NCBI RefSeq assembly: GCF_031846245.1
Contig: NZ_JAVRIC010000008.1
Span: forward strand, 62,001 to 126,000
Reading direction: 5' to 3'
DNA: 64,000 nt
Source of the DNA: Banduia mediterranea
Lineage (GTDB): Bacteria; Pseudomonadota; Gammaproteobacteria; Nevskiales; Nevskiaceae
Shown: piece by piece, positions 1-10,221 of the stretch
Numbering within the stretch: position 1 is the stretch's first letter
How the letters are laid out: the number at the start of each line of letters is the position of its first letter
Program-made: the position numbers and the translations under genes
Notes under the pieces: model-generated
Database searches by the model: none
What the model saw: only the letters and a program-made list of their open reading frames with translations
Told to the model about the DNA's origin: nothing

Positions 1-85
1 GCTGAATATGTCGGCGCGCGACGGTCCAGCCCAGCGCGAACCCGATGGGCAGCAACAGGACGACCAGACCGAAGCCTTCAAACAT
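1..85 (-). CDS. lapB: LapB (YciM) N-terminus, partial at window edge
   Basis: Only the first 28 codons lie in the window. They read as a short N-terminal transmembrane helix beginning MFEGFGLVVLLLPIGFALGW followed by an arginine-rich stop-transfer stretch, which is the usual start of LapB, the inner-membrane anchored TPR/rubredoxin protein that controls LpxC turnover and LPS assembly in gammaproteobacteria. It follows lapA on the same strand with a gap of 54 bp, the normal lapA-lapB order. The TPR and rubredoxin parts are outside the window, so the identification rests on the anchor sequence and on synteny. Confidence 0.8.
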   Translation of the reverse strand, partial: MFEGFGLVVLLLPIGFALGWTVARRHIQ

Positions 86-139
86 GGATGTTGAACTGAA
101 TGTCGGTTTGATGCCGCGCCTGCGCAGAAGACCTGAGGA

Positions 140-457
140 TCAAGGGCCTTCCTTGATCGGCAGTTCCCGCAGCGAACGCAGTTCCGAATCGCTGTCCTTG
201 AGCTTGCGCTTCAGGCGGCGGTTTTCGTTTTTGAGCTCGAAAATGCGCCCCCCGCAGATGATCAGGCTAAGCAGGATGGAACCGCCCATCACGCCCAGCA
301 GCAGCCAGATGAGGCCAATTGAAACCGTGCCCGCGAGATAGTCGAATTGTACGGTCTGTGCGTTGAAGTAACCGATCGAAACGCCCAGCGCGAGCACCAC
401 CAGAAACAGGATGATCAGCAGAATCCGGCCGAACGAGCCTGTGCGCTTGCCGCTCAC
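140..457 (-). CDS. lapA: LapA-domain (DUF1049) inner-membrane protein
   Basis: A protein of 105 residues with two hydrophobic helices (about residues 10-30 and 45-68) followed by a charged, probably coiled tail rich in Lys/Glu/Arg (about 70-100). This is the architecture of the LapA/YciS family, a small inner-membrane partner of LapB in LPS assembly. The ATG overlaps the stop of ihfB by 4 bp (ATGA), and lapB follows, so ihfB-lapA-lapB is probably one transcript. Family assignment is firm; the biochemical role of LapA itself is less well defined. Confidence 0.88.
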   Translation of the reverse strand: MSGKRTGSFGRILLIILFLVVLALGVSIGYFNAQTVQFDYLAGTVSIGLIWLLLGVMGGSILLSLIICGGRIFELKNENRRLKRKLKDSDSELRSLRELPIKEGP

Positions 458-756
458 CCGGTAATCTCGGTGCCGGCGCGCTGATTGACGCGTTCGCGCA
501 ATTCCTTGCCGGGTTTGAAATGCGGGACGTACTTTGCGGAAATCGTGACGGCGTCCCCGGTCTTCGGATTGCGGCCGACACGCGCCGGACGATGATGCAG
601 CGAGAAACTGCCGAATCCACGTATTTCGACACGGTCCTGACGGGCCAGAGCGAGACTGACCTCATCCAGTATCAGCTTGACGGCCAGCTCGACATCCTTG
701 TGCATCAAGTGCGTCTGGCGGATGGCGAGCTTGTCGATCAGTTCGGATTTGGTCAT
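454..756 (-). CDS. ihfB: Integration host factor subunit beta
   Basis: A 100-residue HU/IHF-fold DNA-bending protein. It starts [11 protein letters not shown] and carries the DNA-arm region GRNPKTGD and the downstream [17 protein letters not shown] segment typical of IHF-beta. With IhfA it makes the heterodimer that bends DNA in recombination, replication and sigma-54 transcription, which matters here because the window contains a sigma-54 activator gene. It lies just downstream of rpsA but a strong terminator separates them, so it probably has its own promoter in the region after 756. Length is normal for the family. Confidence 0.95.
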   Translation of the reverse strand: MTKSELIDKLAIRQTHLMHKDVELAVKLILDEVSLALARQDRVEIRGFGSFSLHHRPARVGRNPKTGDAVTISAKYVPHFKPGKELRERVNQRAGTEITG

Positions 757-811
757 CGGTGCGTCTCGGAATTCGGGGACGGATTCGGGAGCGATATCAA
801 GGCAACGATAG

Positions 812-845
812 TCAAAAAAAAAGGGCCGCGCAAGCGCGGCCCTTG
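812..845 (-). terminator. Rho-independent terminator after rpsA
   Basis: The hairpin GGGCCGCG-loop-CGCGGCCC occupies 823-842 and, read on the minus strand, is followed by a run of about nine T residues. It lies 34 bp past the rpsA stop codon and upstream of ihfB. This is a textbook intrinsic terminator for the rpsA transcript. Confidence 0.9.
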
Positions 846-878
846 ATTTTCCCCTTTGTTTTTGAAGGGATAGACAGA

Positions 879-2558
<1,680 letters not shown>

Positions 2559-2614
2559 TAAGGTTTACTCACTTGTCTGCGAATTCGTCCTGAATTCAAC
2601 AGGTCCAGGTTGGT

Positions 2615-2646
2615 TGAAAAAATCCGGTCCCGCGTCCTTGCGGATT
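2615..2646 (-). terminator. Weak terminator or attenuator between cmk and rpsA
   Basis: On the minus strand AATCCG (2641-2646) can pair with CGGATT (2621-2626) across a 14-nt loop, followed at once by a run of T residues (2617-2622). It lies 7 bp after the cmk stop codon. The stem is only 6 bp, so partial read-through into rpsA is likely. Confidence 0.5.
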
Positions 2647-2652
2647 CCGGCC

Positions 2653-3339
2653 CTACCCGCCCAAGCCTCGGGCGGCCAACAAATCGACGACTTGCGCGAA
2701 CACCGAATCTGCGGAAATATGGGTGGTGTCGATCACCACCGCATCGTCCGCAGCCTGCAACGGCGCTGTGGCACGTTGGCGATCCCGCAAGTCGCGCGCG
2801 CGTATCTCCGCGCAAAGACCGTCGAGTCTAGCCGGCTTTCCGGCGTCCCTCAACTGACGAAAGCGCCGGCGCGCCCGTTCTTCGGCGCTCGCATCGAGAA
2901 AGATCTTGAGCGGCGCTTCCGGGAAAACGATCGTGCCCATGTCGCGCCCGTCCGCGACCAGCCCCGGCGGCTGCATGAAATCACGCTGGCGTTGCAGCAA
3001 TGCGGCACGAATCTGCGGCACCGCCGCGATCTGCGAAGCCAACCCGCCGGTGGTTTCCAGACGCACCTGCGCGGTGACGTCGACGCCGTCCACAAGAATC
3101 GCCTCGGCATCGGCCGCCGCCGAAAACACGATGTTCAGCCGCGGTGCCAGCGCCGCCACGCGCGCGCTGTCATCCAGCGGAACACCGTCACGCTGCGCCG
3201 CCAGCGCCAGAATTCGGTAAAGCGCACCGCTGTCGAGCAAATGCCAGTGCAAACGCCGTGACAGCGCGCGCGCCACGGTGCCCTTGCCGACGCCGGACGG
3301 GCCGTCGATCGTCACCACCGGGACGGAGGGTTCAGTCAT
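2653..3339 (-). CDS. cmk: (d)CMP kinase
   Basis: Phosphorylates CMP and dCMP to the diphosphates in pyrimidine salvage. The P-loop GPSGVGKGT is near residues 11-19, and the long NMP-binding region with DGRDMGTIVFPEA is near 130. A longer reading frame upstream exists, but the ATG at 3339 puts the P-loop at the usual distance from the N-terminus and gives 228 residues, close to the E. coli enzyme. This start overlaps the end of aroA by 8 bp, so translation is probably coupled. Cytoplasmic. Confidence 0.95.
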   Translation of the reverse strand: MTEPSVPVVTIDGPSGVGKGTVARALSRRLHWHLLDSGALYRILALAAQRDGVPLDDSARVAALAPRLNIVFSAAADAEAILVDGVDVTAQVRLETTGGLASQIAAVPQIRAALLQRQRDFMQPPGLVADGRDMGTIVFPEAPLKIFLDASAEERARRRFRQLRDAGKPARLDGLCAEIRARDLRDRQRATAPLQAADDAVVIDTTHISADSVFAQVVDLLAARGLGG

Positions 3340-4666
3340 GGCCGTGATCCACGGTGATTGGAAGCCCGGCGCCGGCAGCCAGTTCGGCGAAGCCCGGAAA
3401 CGAGGTGTCCACATTGGCGCAGTCGTCGATCACGATTGGCGCGCTCGCCCTCAGCGCCGCCACGGCGAATGACATCGCCACGCGATGATCGCCCAGCGAA
3501 TCGATGCGTCCACCGCCCAGTTGTCCTTCAGCGCCGACACCGGCGATGCACGCGCCGTCCGCGCGCGCCTCGGCGTCGACACCCAGAACTCGCAGGCCAT
3601 CCACCATCGCCTGAATGCGATCGGATTCCTTGACCCGCAGCTCCTCCGCACCACTGATGACAGTTTCTCCGTGGGCACAGGCCGCCGCGATGAACAGCGC
3701 CGGAAACTCGTCGATCGCCGACGCCACCAGTTCCGCGCCGATCTCGACGCCGCTCAGACCCACGCCCCGCACGCGCAGATCCGCCACTGGCTCGGAACCG
3801 AACTCCCGGGGTTCCAGCACTTCGATGTCGGCACCCATGCGGCGCAGAATCTCGATGACGCCGGTACGCGTCGGATTGATGCCGACATCGGTCAGGATCA
3901 GCTCCGATCCGGGCACGATCGCGGCCGCCACGAGAAAGAACGCGGCCGATGAAATATCCGCGGGCACCCGGATGTCGCTGGCATGCAGCGACTGCCCGCC
4001 ACGCAGTCCGGCGCTGCCGGGCCGTGCCTTCACGTCCACACCGAAGACCTGCAACATGCGCTCGCTGTGGTCACGCGAAGGCGCCGGCTCCACAACCACG
4101 GTCTCGCCCTCGGCGTAGAGACCGGCCAGCAGCAGGCAGGACTTGACCTGCGCGCTGGACACCGGTGACTCGTAGCGAATGCCGTGCAGATGATTGGCGG
4201 GCCCGATGCTCAGTGGCGCGGTGCCGCTTTCGGCGGTTTCGATCTGCGCACCCATGCGGCGCAAGGGGTCCACCACGCGACGCATCGGCCGCCGCGACAG
4301 CGAGGCATCGCCGCTCAGGACCGAGCCGAAACGCTGGCCGCTCATCAATCCGGCCATCAGCCGCATCGAGGTACCCGAGTTGCCAAGATCCAGCGCTTGG
4401 CCCGGTGCCTTCAATCCGTACAAGCCGACACCGTCAATGCGCAGGCGGTCCGGCGCATCGATCTGCACTTCGGCGCCCATGGCCCGGAACGCCTTCATCG
4501 TGCTGAGGCAGTCCTCTCCATTGAGAAAGCCGCTGATTCGGGAACGCCCTTCGGCCAGCGAGGCGAACATCACCGAACGATGGGAAATCGACTTGTCTCC
4601 CGGCACGCGCAGACGGCCTTGCAGCCGACCGCCCGCACTCAACTTGAAGACTGTCTTTTTATTCAT
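3332..4666 (-). CDS. aroA: 3-phosphoshikimate 1-carboxyvinyltransferase (EPSP synthase, class II type)
   Basis: Joins shikimate-3-phosphate and phosphoenolpyruvate in chorismate synthesis; 444 residues. The start shows PGDKSISHRS, then LGNSGTSMRL, the SAQVK motif, RDHSE, NPTR and the C-terminal KESDRI and LGDHR motifs. The combination GDKS, SAQVK, RDHSE and NPTR is the signature used to define class II EPSP synthases, unlike the E. coli class I enzyme. The glycine of the PEP-site loop is retained, whereas the well-known tolerant CP4 enzyme has alanine there. Overlaps tyrA by 4 bp and cmk by 8 bp. Confidence 0.95.
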   Translation of the reverse strand: MNKKTVFKLSAGGRLQGRLRVPGDKSISHRSVMFASLAEGRSRISGFLNGEDCLSTMKAFRAMGAEVQIDAPDRLRIDGVGLYGLKAPGQALDLGNSGTSMRLMAGLMSGQRFGSVLSGDASLSRRPMRRVVDPLRRMGAQIETAESGTAPLSIGPANHLHGIRYESPVSSAQVKSCLLLAGLYAEGETVVVEPAPSRDHSERMLQVFGVDVKARPGSAGLRGGQSLHASDIRVPADISSAAFFLVAAAIVPGSELILTDVGINPTRTGVIEILRRMGADIEVLEPREFGSEPVADLRVRGVGLSGVEIGAELVASAIDEFPALFIAAACAHGETVISGAEELRVKESDRIQAMVDGLRVLGVDAEARADGACIAGVGAEGQLGGGRIDSLGDHRVAMSFAVAALRASAPIVIDDCANVDTSFPGFAELAAGAGLPITVDHGHD

Positions 4667-5541
4667 TGATTCTTAAACGCTCTTTCTACGGTTTCGAGAT
4701 ACTGCTCGCGTGCCGATCGAGCATGCTGGAATTGCGCCAACACAGCCTCGCCATCGTCACGCTCGATCGCATCGCGCAGGCTCGTGAGCACGCGGCTGAA
4801 TTCGTCGATGACCGGCAGCAGCGCGGCACGATTGGCGCGCACGATGTCATGCCACATGCGCGGGCTGCTGGAAGCAATACGCGTGAAATCGCGAAAGCCG
4901 CCGGCCGCGTAGGCGAAGATCTCGCGCTCGCTCTCCATGCCGGCGAGACAGTCAACGAGCGCGTAAGCCAGCACATGTGGCAAATGGCTGGTCGCTGCCA
5001 GAACCTCGTCATGATGCTGAGGTTCCATCTCCACGACGGTGGCGCCGCAGGACTGCCAGGCGGATCGCACGCGTTCAATCGCGGATTCTTCAACCGCCGA
5101 CCCCGGCGTCAGAATGACGCGGCGCCCGCGAAACAGGTCGGCCCGGGACGCCGCGACTCCGAAGCGTTCGCCGCCGGCGATCGGGTGTCCCGGCACGAAC
5201 CACTGCGGCCACTCGCCGCACACGGCAATCACCGATTCGATCACCGAACCCTTGGTGCTTCCGACATCGGTCACCACCGTACCGGGCGCAAGGGCCGGTA
5301 TCAGCGCCGCGACCACCGATCCGACGGCACCCACCGGAACCGCCAGCAGCACCAGATCGGCATCGCTCACCGCATCGGCGACGCTATGCCCCACTCGATC
5401 GATCACACCGAGCGACAGCGCCTGCTCCAACTGCTGCGCATCCGTATCGTAGGCGCTGATCCGTTCCGCCTGCCCGGCCTCGCGCAAGGCGCGCGCCACC
5501 GAACCACCGATCAAACCAATGCCGACAACCGCCAGATTCAC
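4663..5541 (-). CDS. tyrA: Prephenate dehydrogenase (stand-alone TyrA)
   Basis: Oxidative decarboxylation of prephenate to 4-hydroxyphenylpyruvate in tyrosine synthesis. The Rossmann motif GIGLIGGSVARAL is at residues 7-19, followed by DVGSTKG and the substrate-site HPIAGGE. At 292 residues it has no chorismate mutase domain and is not fused to AroA, unlike the TyrA-AroA fusions of some gammaproteobacteria; aroA is instead a separate gene with a 4-bp overlap. No C-terminal ACT domain is visible, so feedback control by tyrosine, if any, would act on the core domain. Confidence 0.92.
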   Translation of the reverse strand: MNLAVVGIGLIGGSVARALREAGQAERISAYDTDAQQLEQALSLGVIDRVGHSVADAVSDADLVLLAVPVGAVGSVVAALIPALAPGTVVTDVGSTKGSVIESVIAVCGEWPQWFVPGHPIAGGERFGVAASRADLFRGRRVILTPGSAVEESAIERVRSAWQSCGATVVEMEPQHHDEVLAATSHLPHVLAYALVDCLAGMESEREIFAYAAGGFRDFTRIASSSPRMWHDIVRANRAALLPVIDEFSRVLTSLRDAIERDDGEAVLAQFQHARSAREQYLETVERAFKNQ

Positions 5542-6680
5542 GCGCCGGAACTCATTTTAAGAATGTCTTTCAATGTATTGATAAATCTTGAATTCTCTTC
5601 CCCAGTTCCGATCGATACACGAATGAAGTCCGGCATCTTGTAGGAACCCATCGGACGCACGATCACACCGCGCTCCAGCAGCCCCTGATGAATCGGCGAG
5701 GCATCCCGGCCGAAGTCGATCGTCAGAAAATTGGCCTGGGATGGCAGCGTTTTAAGACCCAGGGCATGGACTTCCGCCGTCATGCGGGCCAACTCACGCG
5801 TGTTCAGTTCCACTGATTTGCGGACGAAGTCCTGGTCTTCCAGGGCCAGCTCGGCCGCCAGCAGCGCCAGGCTGTTGTTGTTGAACGGCTGGCGTACGCG
5901 GTTCAGCAAATCCGCCAGCGACGGATGCGACAGACCATAGCCCACGCGCAGCGAAGCCAGGCCGTAGACCTTGGAGAAGGTCCGCGTCACCAGCAGATTC
6001 GGATAGCGACTCAGCAGCGCGCGGCTATCGGTGCGCAGCGCCGGCGCCTGGTAGTCGAAATAGGCCTCGTCGAGCACCACCACGACCTGCTCAGGTACCT
6101 CTTCCAGAAACGCCTCGATCTGCTCCGGCGCCAGCCAGGTGCCGGTGGGGTTGTTCGGATTGGCGATGAATACCGCCGCGACGTCGTCACGCAGTTCCCG
6201 CGCAAAGCCTTCGAGGTCATGCCCCATCGGCATCGAAGCATGGTCTCGCGGCAGCGCCGGCACCACGATCGCCTCCGCGTTCTGCGCCTGCGTGGCGATC
6301 GAATACACCGCGAATGCGTACTGCGAGAACAACGCGGCGCGGCCCGGGCCGAGGAACACCCGCGACACGAACTCCAGCAAATCGTTGGAGCCATTGCCCA
6401 GGGTGATGCAATCGGCGTCAACGCCGTGATAGGCCGCCAGCTTCTTCTTCAGGCGAAAGCCGCCCCCATCGGGATAGCGGCTCAGCTCGCCGCGCGCGGT
6501 CGCCGCCAGCATCTCGCAGACAGCAGGACTGGCGCCCAGCGGGTTTTCATTGGACGCGAGCTTGATCGCATCCTTGACGCCGAGCCGACGCTGCAGTTCC
6601 TCCAGCGGCATGCCGGGCTGGTAGGGCGCGAGCTGCAGGACACCGGGCAGCGCATTCTTGAGGTAGGCGGGATTGTTCAT
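5538..6680 (-). CDS. hisC: Histidinol-phosphate / aromatic aminotransferase
   Basis: A PLP aminotransferase of fold type I, 380 residues. SNENPLGAS is at about 40-48, NPNNPTG at about 184-190, and the Schiff-base lysine lies in TRTFSKVYGLAS. Paralogues placed between pheA and tyrA/aroA commonly act on aromatic keto acids as well as imidazole-acetol phosphate, so this copy may close phenylalanine and tyrosine synthesis as well as histidine synthesis. Overlaps tyrA by 4 bp (ATGA). Which substrate it prefers cannot be read from the sequence. Confidence 0.9.
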   Translation of the reverse strand: MNNPAYLKNALPGVLQLAPYQPGMPLEELQRRLGVKDAIKLASNENPLGASPAVCEMLAATARGELSRYPDGGGFRLKKKLAAYHGVDADCITLGNGSNDLLEFVSRVFLGPGRAALFSQYAFAVYSIATQAQNAEAIVVPALPRDHASMPMGHDLEGFARELRDDVAAVFIANPNNPTGTWLAPEQIEAFLEEVPEQVVVVLDEAYFDYQAPALRTDSRALLSRYPNLLVTRTFSKVYGLASLRVGYGLSHPSLADLLNRVRQPFNNNSLALLAAELALEDQDFVRKSVELNTRELARMTAEVHALGLKTLPSQANFLTIDFGRDASPIHQGLLERGVIVRPMGSYKMPDFIRVSIGTGEENSRFINTLKDILKMSSGA

Positions 6681-6800
6681 TGCTTAGGTCGGGTCATTCA
6701 AAAACTCGGTTAGCGCAAGGACGCGAAGGCGCCTCAAACTGCAAACCAGAACTCATTCTTCGCGACTTGGCGTCTCTGCGCGAACCCTGCGGCTTCGGCT
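6681..6800. repeat. Intergenic imperfect inverted repeat between pheA and hisC
   Basis: The 120-bp gap holds a segment near 6713-6735 (GCGCAAGGACGCGAAGGCGCC) and, about 45 bp on, a roughly complementary segment near 6757-6783 (CTTCGCGACTTGGCGTCTC). Short elements of this 'cgcaaaggacgcgaag' type are scattered between genes in many bacterial genomes. I see no gene or clear terminator here. It may fold in the hisC leader RNA. Confidence 0.4.
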
Positions 6801-7898
6801 TCAGATCACGGCCCTGGGGTAAGACCCCAGAATCTTGAAGAAGCCGGCACGTCCGCGCAGTTCGTCCAGCGCGGCGGCCACCGCCGCATCGCTCTGATGG
6901 CCTTCGATATCGACGAAGAAGTTGTAGTCCCACACCGCGCGACGACTCGGACGGGACTCGATCTTCGAAAGATTGATGCCGCCGCGGGCAAACGGTTCGA
7001 GCAGACGGAACAGTGCGCCAGCCTCCCCACCCTGCGGCGCCGAGCAGACGATCGAGGTGCGATCGGCGCTGGTGGCTTCGGGGTTCTGTCGTCCGATGAT
7101 CAGGAAGCGCGTGGTGTTGTTCGGGTCGTCTTCGATATTGCTGGCCAGCGTGCGCAGACCATACAGCTCGCCCGCCGCGGCGCTGGCGATCGCGGCGCAG
7201 TTCGGCTGATCGGCGGCACGCCGCGCGGCCGCGCCATTGCTGGGCATCGGTTCGCGTGGCACGCCCGGCAGTTTGACATCCAGCCAGCGCCGGCACTGCG
7301 CGAAGGACTGAGGGTGCGAATACACCACCTCGATTCCGCTGCTGTCCTGCCGTTTGCTCAGCAGCTGGTGGTGTACCGGTAGCCAGACCTCGCCGCAGAT
7401 CGACAGCGGCGTCTGCGCCAGCGCATCGAGCGTACTGGTGACGACGCCTTCCGTGGAGTTTTCGATCGGCACCACGCCGTACATCGCGGAGCCGGATTCG
7501 ACGTCACGGAAGATTTCGTCGATCGCGCTGGCCGCCTGCGCCGCCACCTGGTGACCGAAATGCTTGTAGACCGCGGCCTGCGTGTAGGTGCCTTCCGGCC
7601 CCAGGTAGGACACCGCCAGCGGGGTCTCCAGCGCCAGGCAGGCCGACATCACCTCGCGCATGATGCGCGCCATCACCTCGTCCGCAAGCGGGCCGCCGAG
7701 TTCGCGATTGCGTTCCTTGGCGCGGCGCAGCACCTCGGCTTCGCGCGCGGGACGATAGTGGTCGGTGGTGTCGCCGGACTCGGCCTTGATGTCGCGTACG
7801 CGCTGCGCCACGCGCGCACGTTCGCTGATCATCCGCTGGATTTCGGTATCCAGCGCATCGATACGGCTGCGGGCATCGGCAAGCGTGCGAAGTTCCAT
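6801..7898 (-). CDS. pheA: Bifunctional chorismate mutase / prephenate dehydratase
   Basis: First two steps specific to phenylalanine. From ATG 7898 the protein has 365 residues: an AroQ chorismate mutase domain (about 1-90, starting MELRTLADARSRIDALD), a prephenate dehydratase domain starting VSYLGPEGTYTQAA with the conserved NNTTRFLIIG, and a C-terminal ACT regulatory domain with GALFRLL and ESRPS, the motif linked to phenylalanine binding. The reading frame is open 13 codons further upstream, but the chosen start matches the family. Lies 109 bp downstream of serC and upstream of hisC on the same strand. Confidence 0.95.
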   Translation of the reverse strand: MELRTLADARSRIDALDTEIQRMISERARVAQRVRDIKAESGDTTDHYRPAREAEVLRRAKERNRELGGPLADEVMARIMREVMSACLALETPLAVSYLGPEGTYTQAAVYKHFGHQVAAQAASAIDEIFRDVESGSAMYGVVPIENSTEGVVTSTLDALAQTPLSICGEVWLPVHHQLLSKRQDSSGIEVVYSHPQSFAQCRRWLDVKLPGVPREPMPSNGAAARRAADQPNCAAIASAAAGELYGLRTLASNIEDDPNNTTRFLIIGRQNPEATSADRTSIVCSAPQGGEAGALFRLLEPFARGGINLSKIESRPSRRAVWDYNFFVDIEGHQSDAAVAAALDELRGRAGFFKILGSYPRAVI

Positions 7899-8007
7899 CG
7901 TCGGCGGTTCGGCGTCGGTCACGGAAAAAGGGCGCAAAGTTTAGCGGCTGGCGGCCATTCTCGCTTGATTGAAGGCCCGCCGGAATACTTGCCCGAGCGC
8001 AGCCGCT

Positions 8008-9090
8008 TCAGCCGCGAGTGCGCGTGAATTCGCGCATGTAGTCCACCAGAGCCTGCACGCCGGCTGCGTCCATCGCGTTGTAGAGCGAGGCGCGCATGCC
8101 GCCCACCAACCGGTGCCCCTTGAGGCCTGGCAGGCCGGCCGCCTTGGCGCCGTCCAGAAACGCTGTATCCAGTGCCGCATCGGCGAGTGTAAACGTCACA
8201 TTCATCCACGACCGGTCCGGTCGCGCCACCGGGCAGCGATAGAAGGACTGAGCATCGATGTAGTCGTAAAGCAACGAGGATTTGCGCGCATTGCGCGCCG
8301 CCATCGCCTCCAGCCCGCCTTGCGCCTTGATCCACTTGAGCACCAGCCCCGACACGTACCAGGCAAAGCACGGCGGCGTGTTGAGCATCGACTCGCTGTC
8401 GGCCACGGCCTTGTAATCGAAGACCGACGGCAGCGCCGGATGGGTCTGACCGATCAGGTCCTCGCGCACGATGACGATGGTGAGCCCGGCCGGCCCCAGG
8501 TTCTTCTGGGCGCCGGCGAAAATCAGGCCGTAGCGCTCGACCTCGATCGGCCGCGACAGGAACGAGGACGAAAAATCCGCGACCAGGGGCACCGTGCCGA
8601 CCTCCGGCACATCATGCAGTTCCACGCCCTCGATGGTTTCGTTCGGCGTGTAGTGAAAATAGGCGGCATCGTCCGACAGCGACCAGGTATCGGCCGCCGG
8701 CACATGATCGTAGCGACCATCCGCCGGTTCGGCGACGACATGTGGCGTTCCGTACCGCCGGAATTCCATCACCGCCTTGCGGCTCCAGACACCGGTCAGC
8801 AGAAAATCGGCGCGATCACGTCCCCGCAGCAGATTCATCGGAATCACGCCGAACTGCGCGGTCGCCCCGCCCTGCATGAACAGCACTTTGTAATTCGCCG
8901 GCACGTCCAGCAGTTCACGCAGGTCCGCTTCGGCCTCGGTGGCGATCGACATGAACGGCTTGTCGCGATGCGACATCTCCATGACCGACATGCCGGTGCC
9001 GCGCCAGTCGAGAAGCTCGGACTGAACCTGCTCCAACACCGACAGCGGCAAGGTGGCGGGGCCGGCACTGAAATTGTGAACACGCGACAT
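8008..9090 (-). CDS. serC: Phosphoserine aminotransferase
   Basis: Converts 3-phosphohydroxypyruvate to phosphoserine (serine pathway) and serves the analogous step in PLP synthesis. 360 residues, starting MSRVHNFSAGPATLP as in the family; the PLP lysine is in GAQKNLGPAG; HRLVGGMRASLYNA near the C-terminus is the usual phosphate-binding end. It heads the serC-pheA-hisC-tyrA-aroA-cmk run, an order shared with pseudomonads. The region upstream (9091-9239) must hold its promoter, divergent from the thioredoxin-fold gene. Confidence 0.96.
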   Translation of the reverse strand: MSRVHNFSAGPATLPLSVLEQVQSELLDWRGTGMSVMEMSHRDKPFMSIATEAEADLRELLDVPANYKVLFMQGGATAQFGVIPMNLLRGRDRADFLLTGVWSRKAVMEFRRYGTPHVVAEPADGRYDHVPAADTWSLSDDAAYFHYTPNETIEGVELHDVPEVGTVPLVADFSSSFLSRPIEVERYGLIFAGAQKNLGPAGLTIVIVREDLIGQTHPALPSVFDYKAVADSESMLNTPPCFAWYVSGLVLKWIKAQGGLEAMAARNARKSSLLYDYIDAQSFYRCPVARPDRSWMNVTFTLADAALDTAFLDGAKAAGLPGLKGHRLVGGMRASLYNAMDAAGVQALVDYMREFTRTRG

Positions 9091-9165
9091 GGTCTGATTC
9101 CGTCGGATATCGGTAGGCCTGCGGCTCGCCGCATCGGGAGCGCAGCCTAGCCGTACGCGCGGCTT

Positions 9166-9189
9166 TTTTCGAGGGTCCCGCCTCGAAAA
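9166..9189. promoter_or_regulatory. Perfect 9-bp-stem palindrome in the divergent serC promoter region
   Basis: TTTTCGAGG, a 6-bp spacer GTCCCG, then CCTCGAAAA: a perfect inverted repeat about midway between the divergent starts of serC (9090) and the thioredoxin-fold gene (9240). It is preceded by extra T residues and followed by an AT-rich stretch. No gene reads into it from either side, so it is better explained as an operator or leader hairpin than as a terminator. Confidence 0.45.
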
Positions 9190-9239
9190 TTCACACGATC
9201 ATGTAGCCTCGCCGGAAATCCAAGCCTCACGACGCGCGC

Positions 9240-10148
9240 ATGAACCGTTTGCTGCTGAACCTCGTCACCGGCCTGGCGGCGCTGACCGCCCTGATTCCCC
9301 TATCCGTGTCTGCCGCCGGCGCGCCCAGGCAAGCGCCCGGCTGGAGCCTGCAGACGCCGGGCGGCGAAACCGTCAACTTCCCGCAGGATGCCGAAGGTCG
9401 CCCCACGGTCCTGCTGTTCTGGCCGTCCTGGTGCCCGTTCAGCCGCGCGCTGCAACCCTACGTGCAGGACATCTGGGAGGACTACCGTGATTTGGGCGTC
9501 AATGTCTGGACGATCAACATCCGCGAAGACGGCGACCCCGTACAGACGATGAAGGATCGCGGCCTCAGCTTTCCGCTGTTGATCCAGGGCGATGCACTGA
9601 TGGCGACCTATCGCATCGAACGCACACCCTGGCTGGTGGTCATCGACGGCGACAACAACATCGTCTACACGCGGCCTCCGCATCCGCCAACGCCCGTCGA
9701 CGTCGCCATGGACGTGCGCAAGACCCTCAACGAGTTGCTGGGCGACCGCGCCCCACCGCTACCACAGAGCTACCCCAAGCCCTACGACCTGCACCTCAAG
9801 AAGCGCTCGGATCGTGTCGACCGCAGCGCACCCAAACCGGTGTCCTCCAGCGTGTGGGGGCCGTGGCTGCAAGCGTATCTGGCCGACATCCCCGCGGATG
9901 AAACCGCCGAAGGCATCGCCCCGCTGGGCGCGATCGACAGCGGCAAGGCGGCCATCGCTCACGCCAGGGCGATTTGGACGAAGCGCCATGGCGAAGAAGC
10001 GGTACTGGCGCAGGCGCCCTACCGCGCCTACCGCGACGCCACGCGCTGGGTCGTGCTCGGCGATGGCGGTACCGGCGAACTCGGAGACGGCATGATTCTG
10101 GTCGTCGAACGCGGAACGGGACGAGTGATTCGCGTCAGCGGGGAATGA
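9240..10148 (+). CDS. Secreted TlpA-like thioredoxin-fold protein with single-Cys CPFS motif and C-terminal NTF2-like domain
   Basis: 302 residues. A Sec signal peptide (about 1-25, ending SVSAAG) precedes a TlpA/AhpC-type thioredoxin fold (about 30-165). The expected CXXC active site reads WCPFS, so only the first cysteine is present (CXXS type), which argues against an ordinary disulfide reductase; the cis-Pro loop is ERTPWLVVID. After a Pro-rich linker, residues about 205-300 resemble the small NTF2-fold immunity-type domain (pattern AxxIAxAIWTKRHGEE, PYRAYRDATRWVV, GRVIRVSG). Periplasmic location is predicted. Function unknown; an isomerase-like or mixed-disulfide role is possible. Confidence 0.7.
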   Translation: MNRLLLNLVTGLAALTALIPLSVSAAGAPRQAPGWSLQTPGGETVNFPQDAEGRPTVLLFWPSWCPFSRALQPYVQDIWEDYRDLGVNVWTINIREDGDPVQTMKDRGLSFPLLIQGDALMATYRIERTPWLVVIDGDNNIVYTRPPHPPTPVDVAMDVRKTLNELLGDRAPPLPQSYPKPYDLHLKKRSDRVDRSAPKPVSSSVWGPWLQAYLADIPADETAEGIAPLGAIDSGKAAIAHARAIWTKRHGEEAVLAQAPYRAYRDATRWVVLGDGGTGELGDGMILVVERGTGRVIRVSGE

Positions 10149-10221
10149 CGCTGCGAGCGGTGGCCGCCTGCGGATTTTCAGCCTTTCCATGCCACCGATG
10201 CCGGGCCGCCCGATCCCTCCG

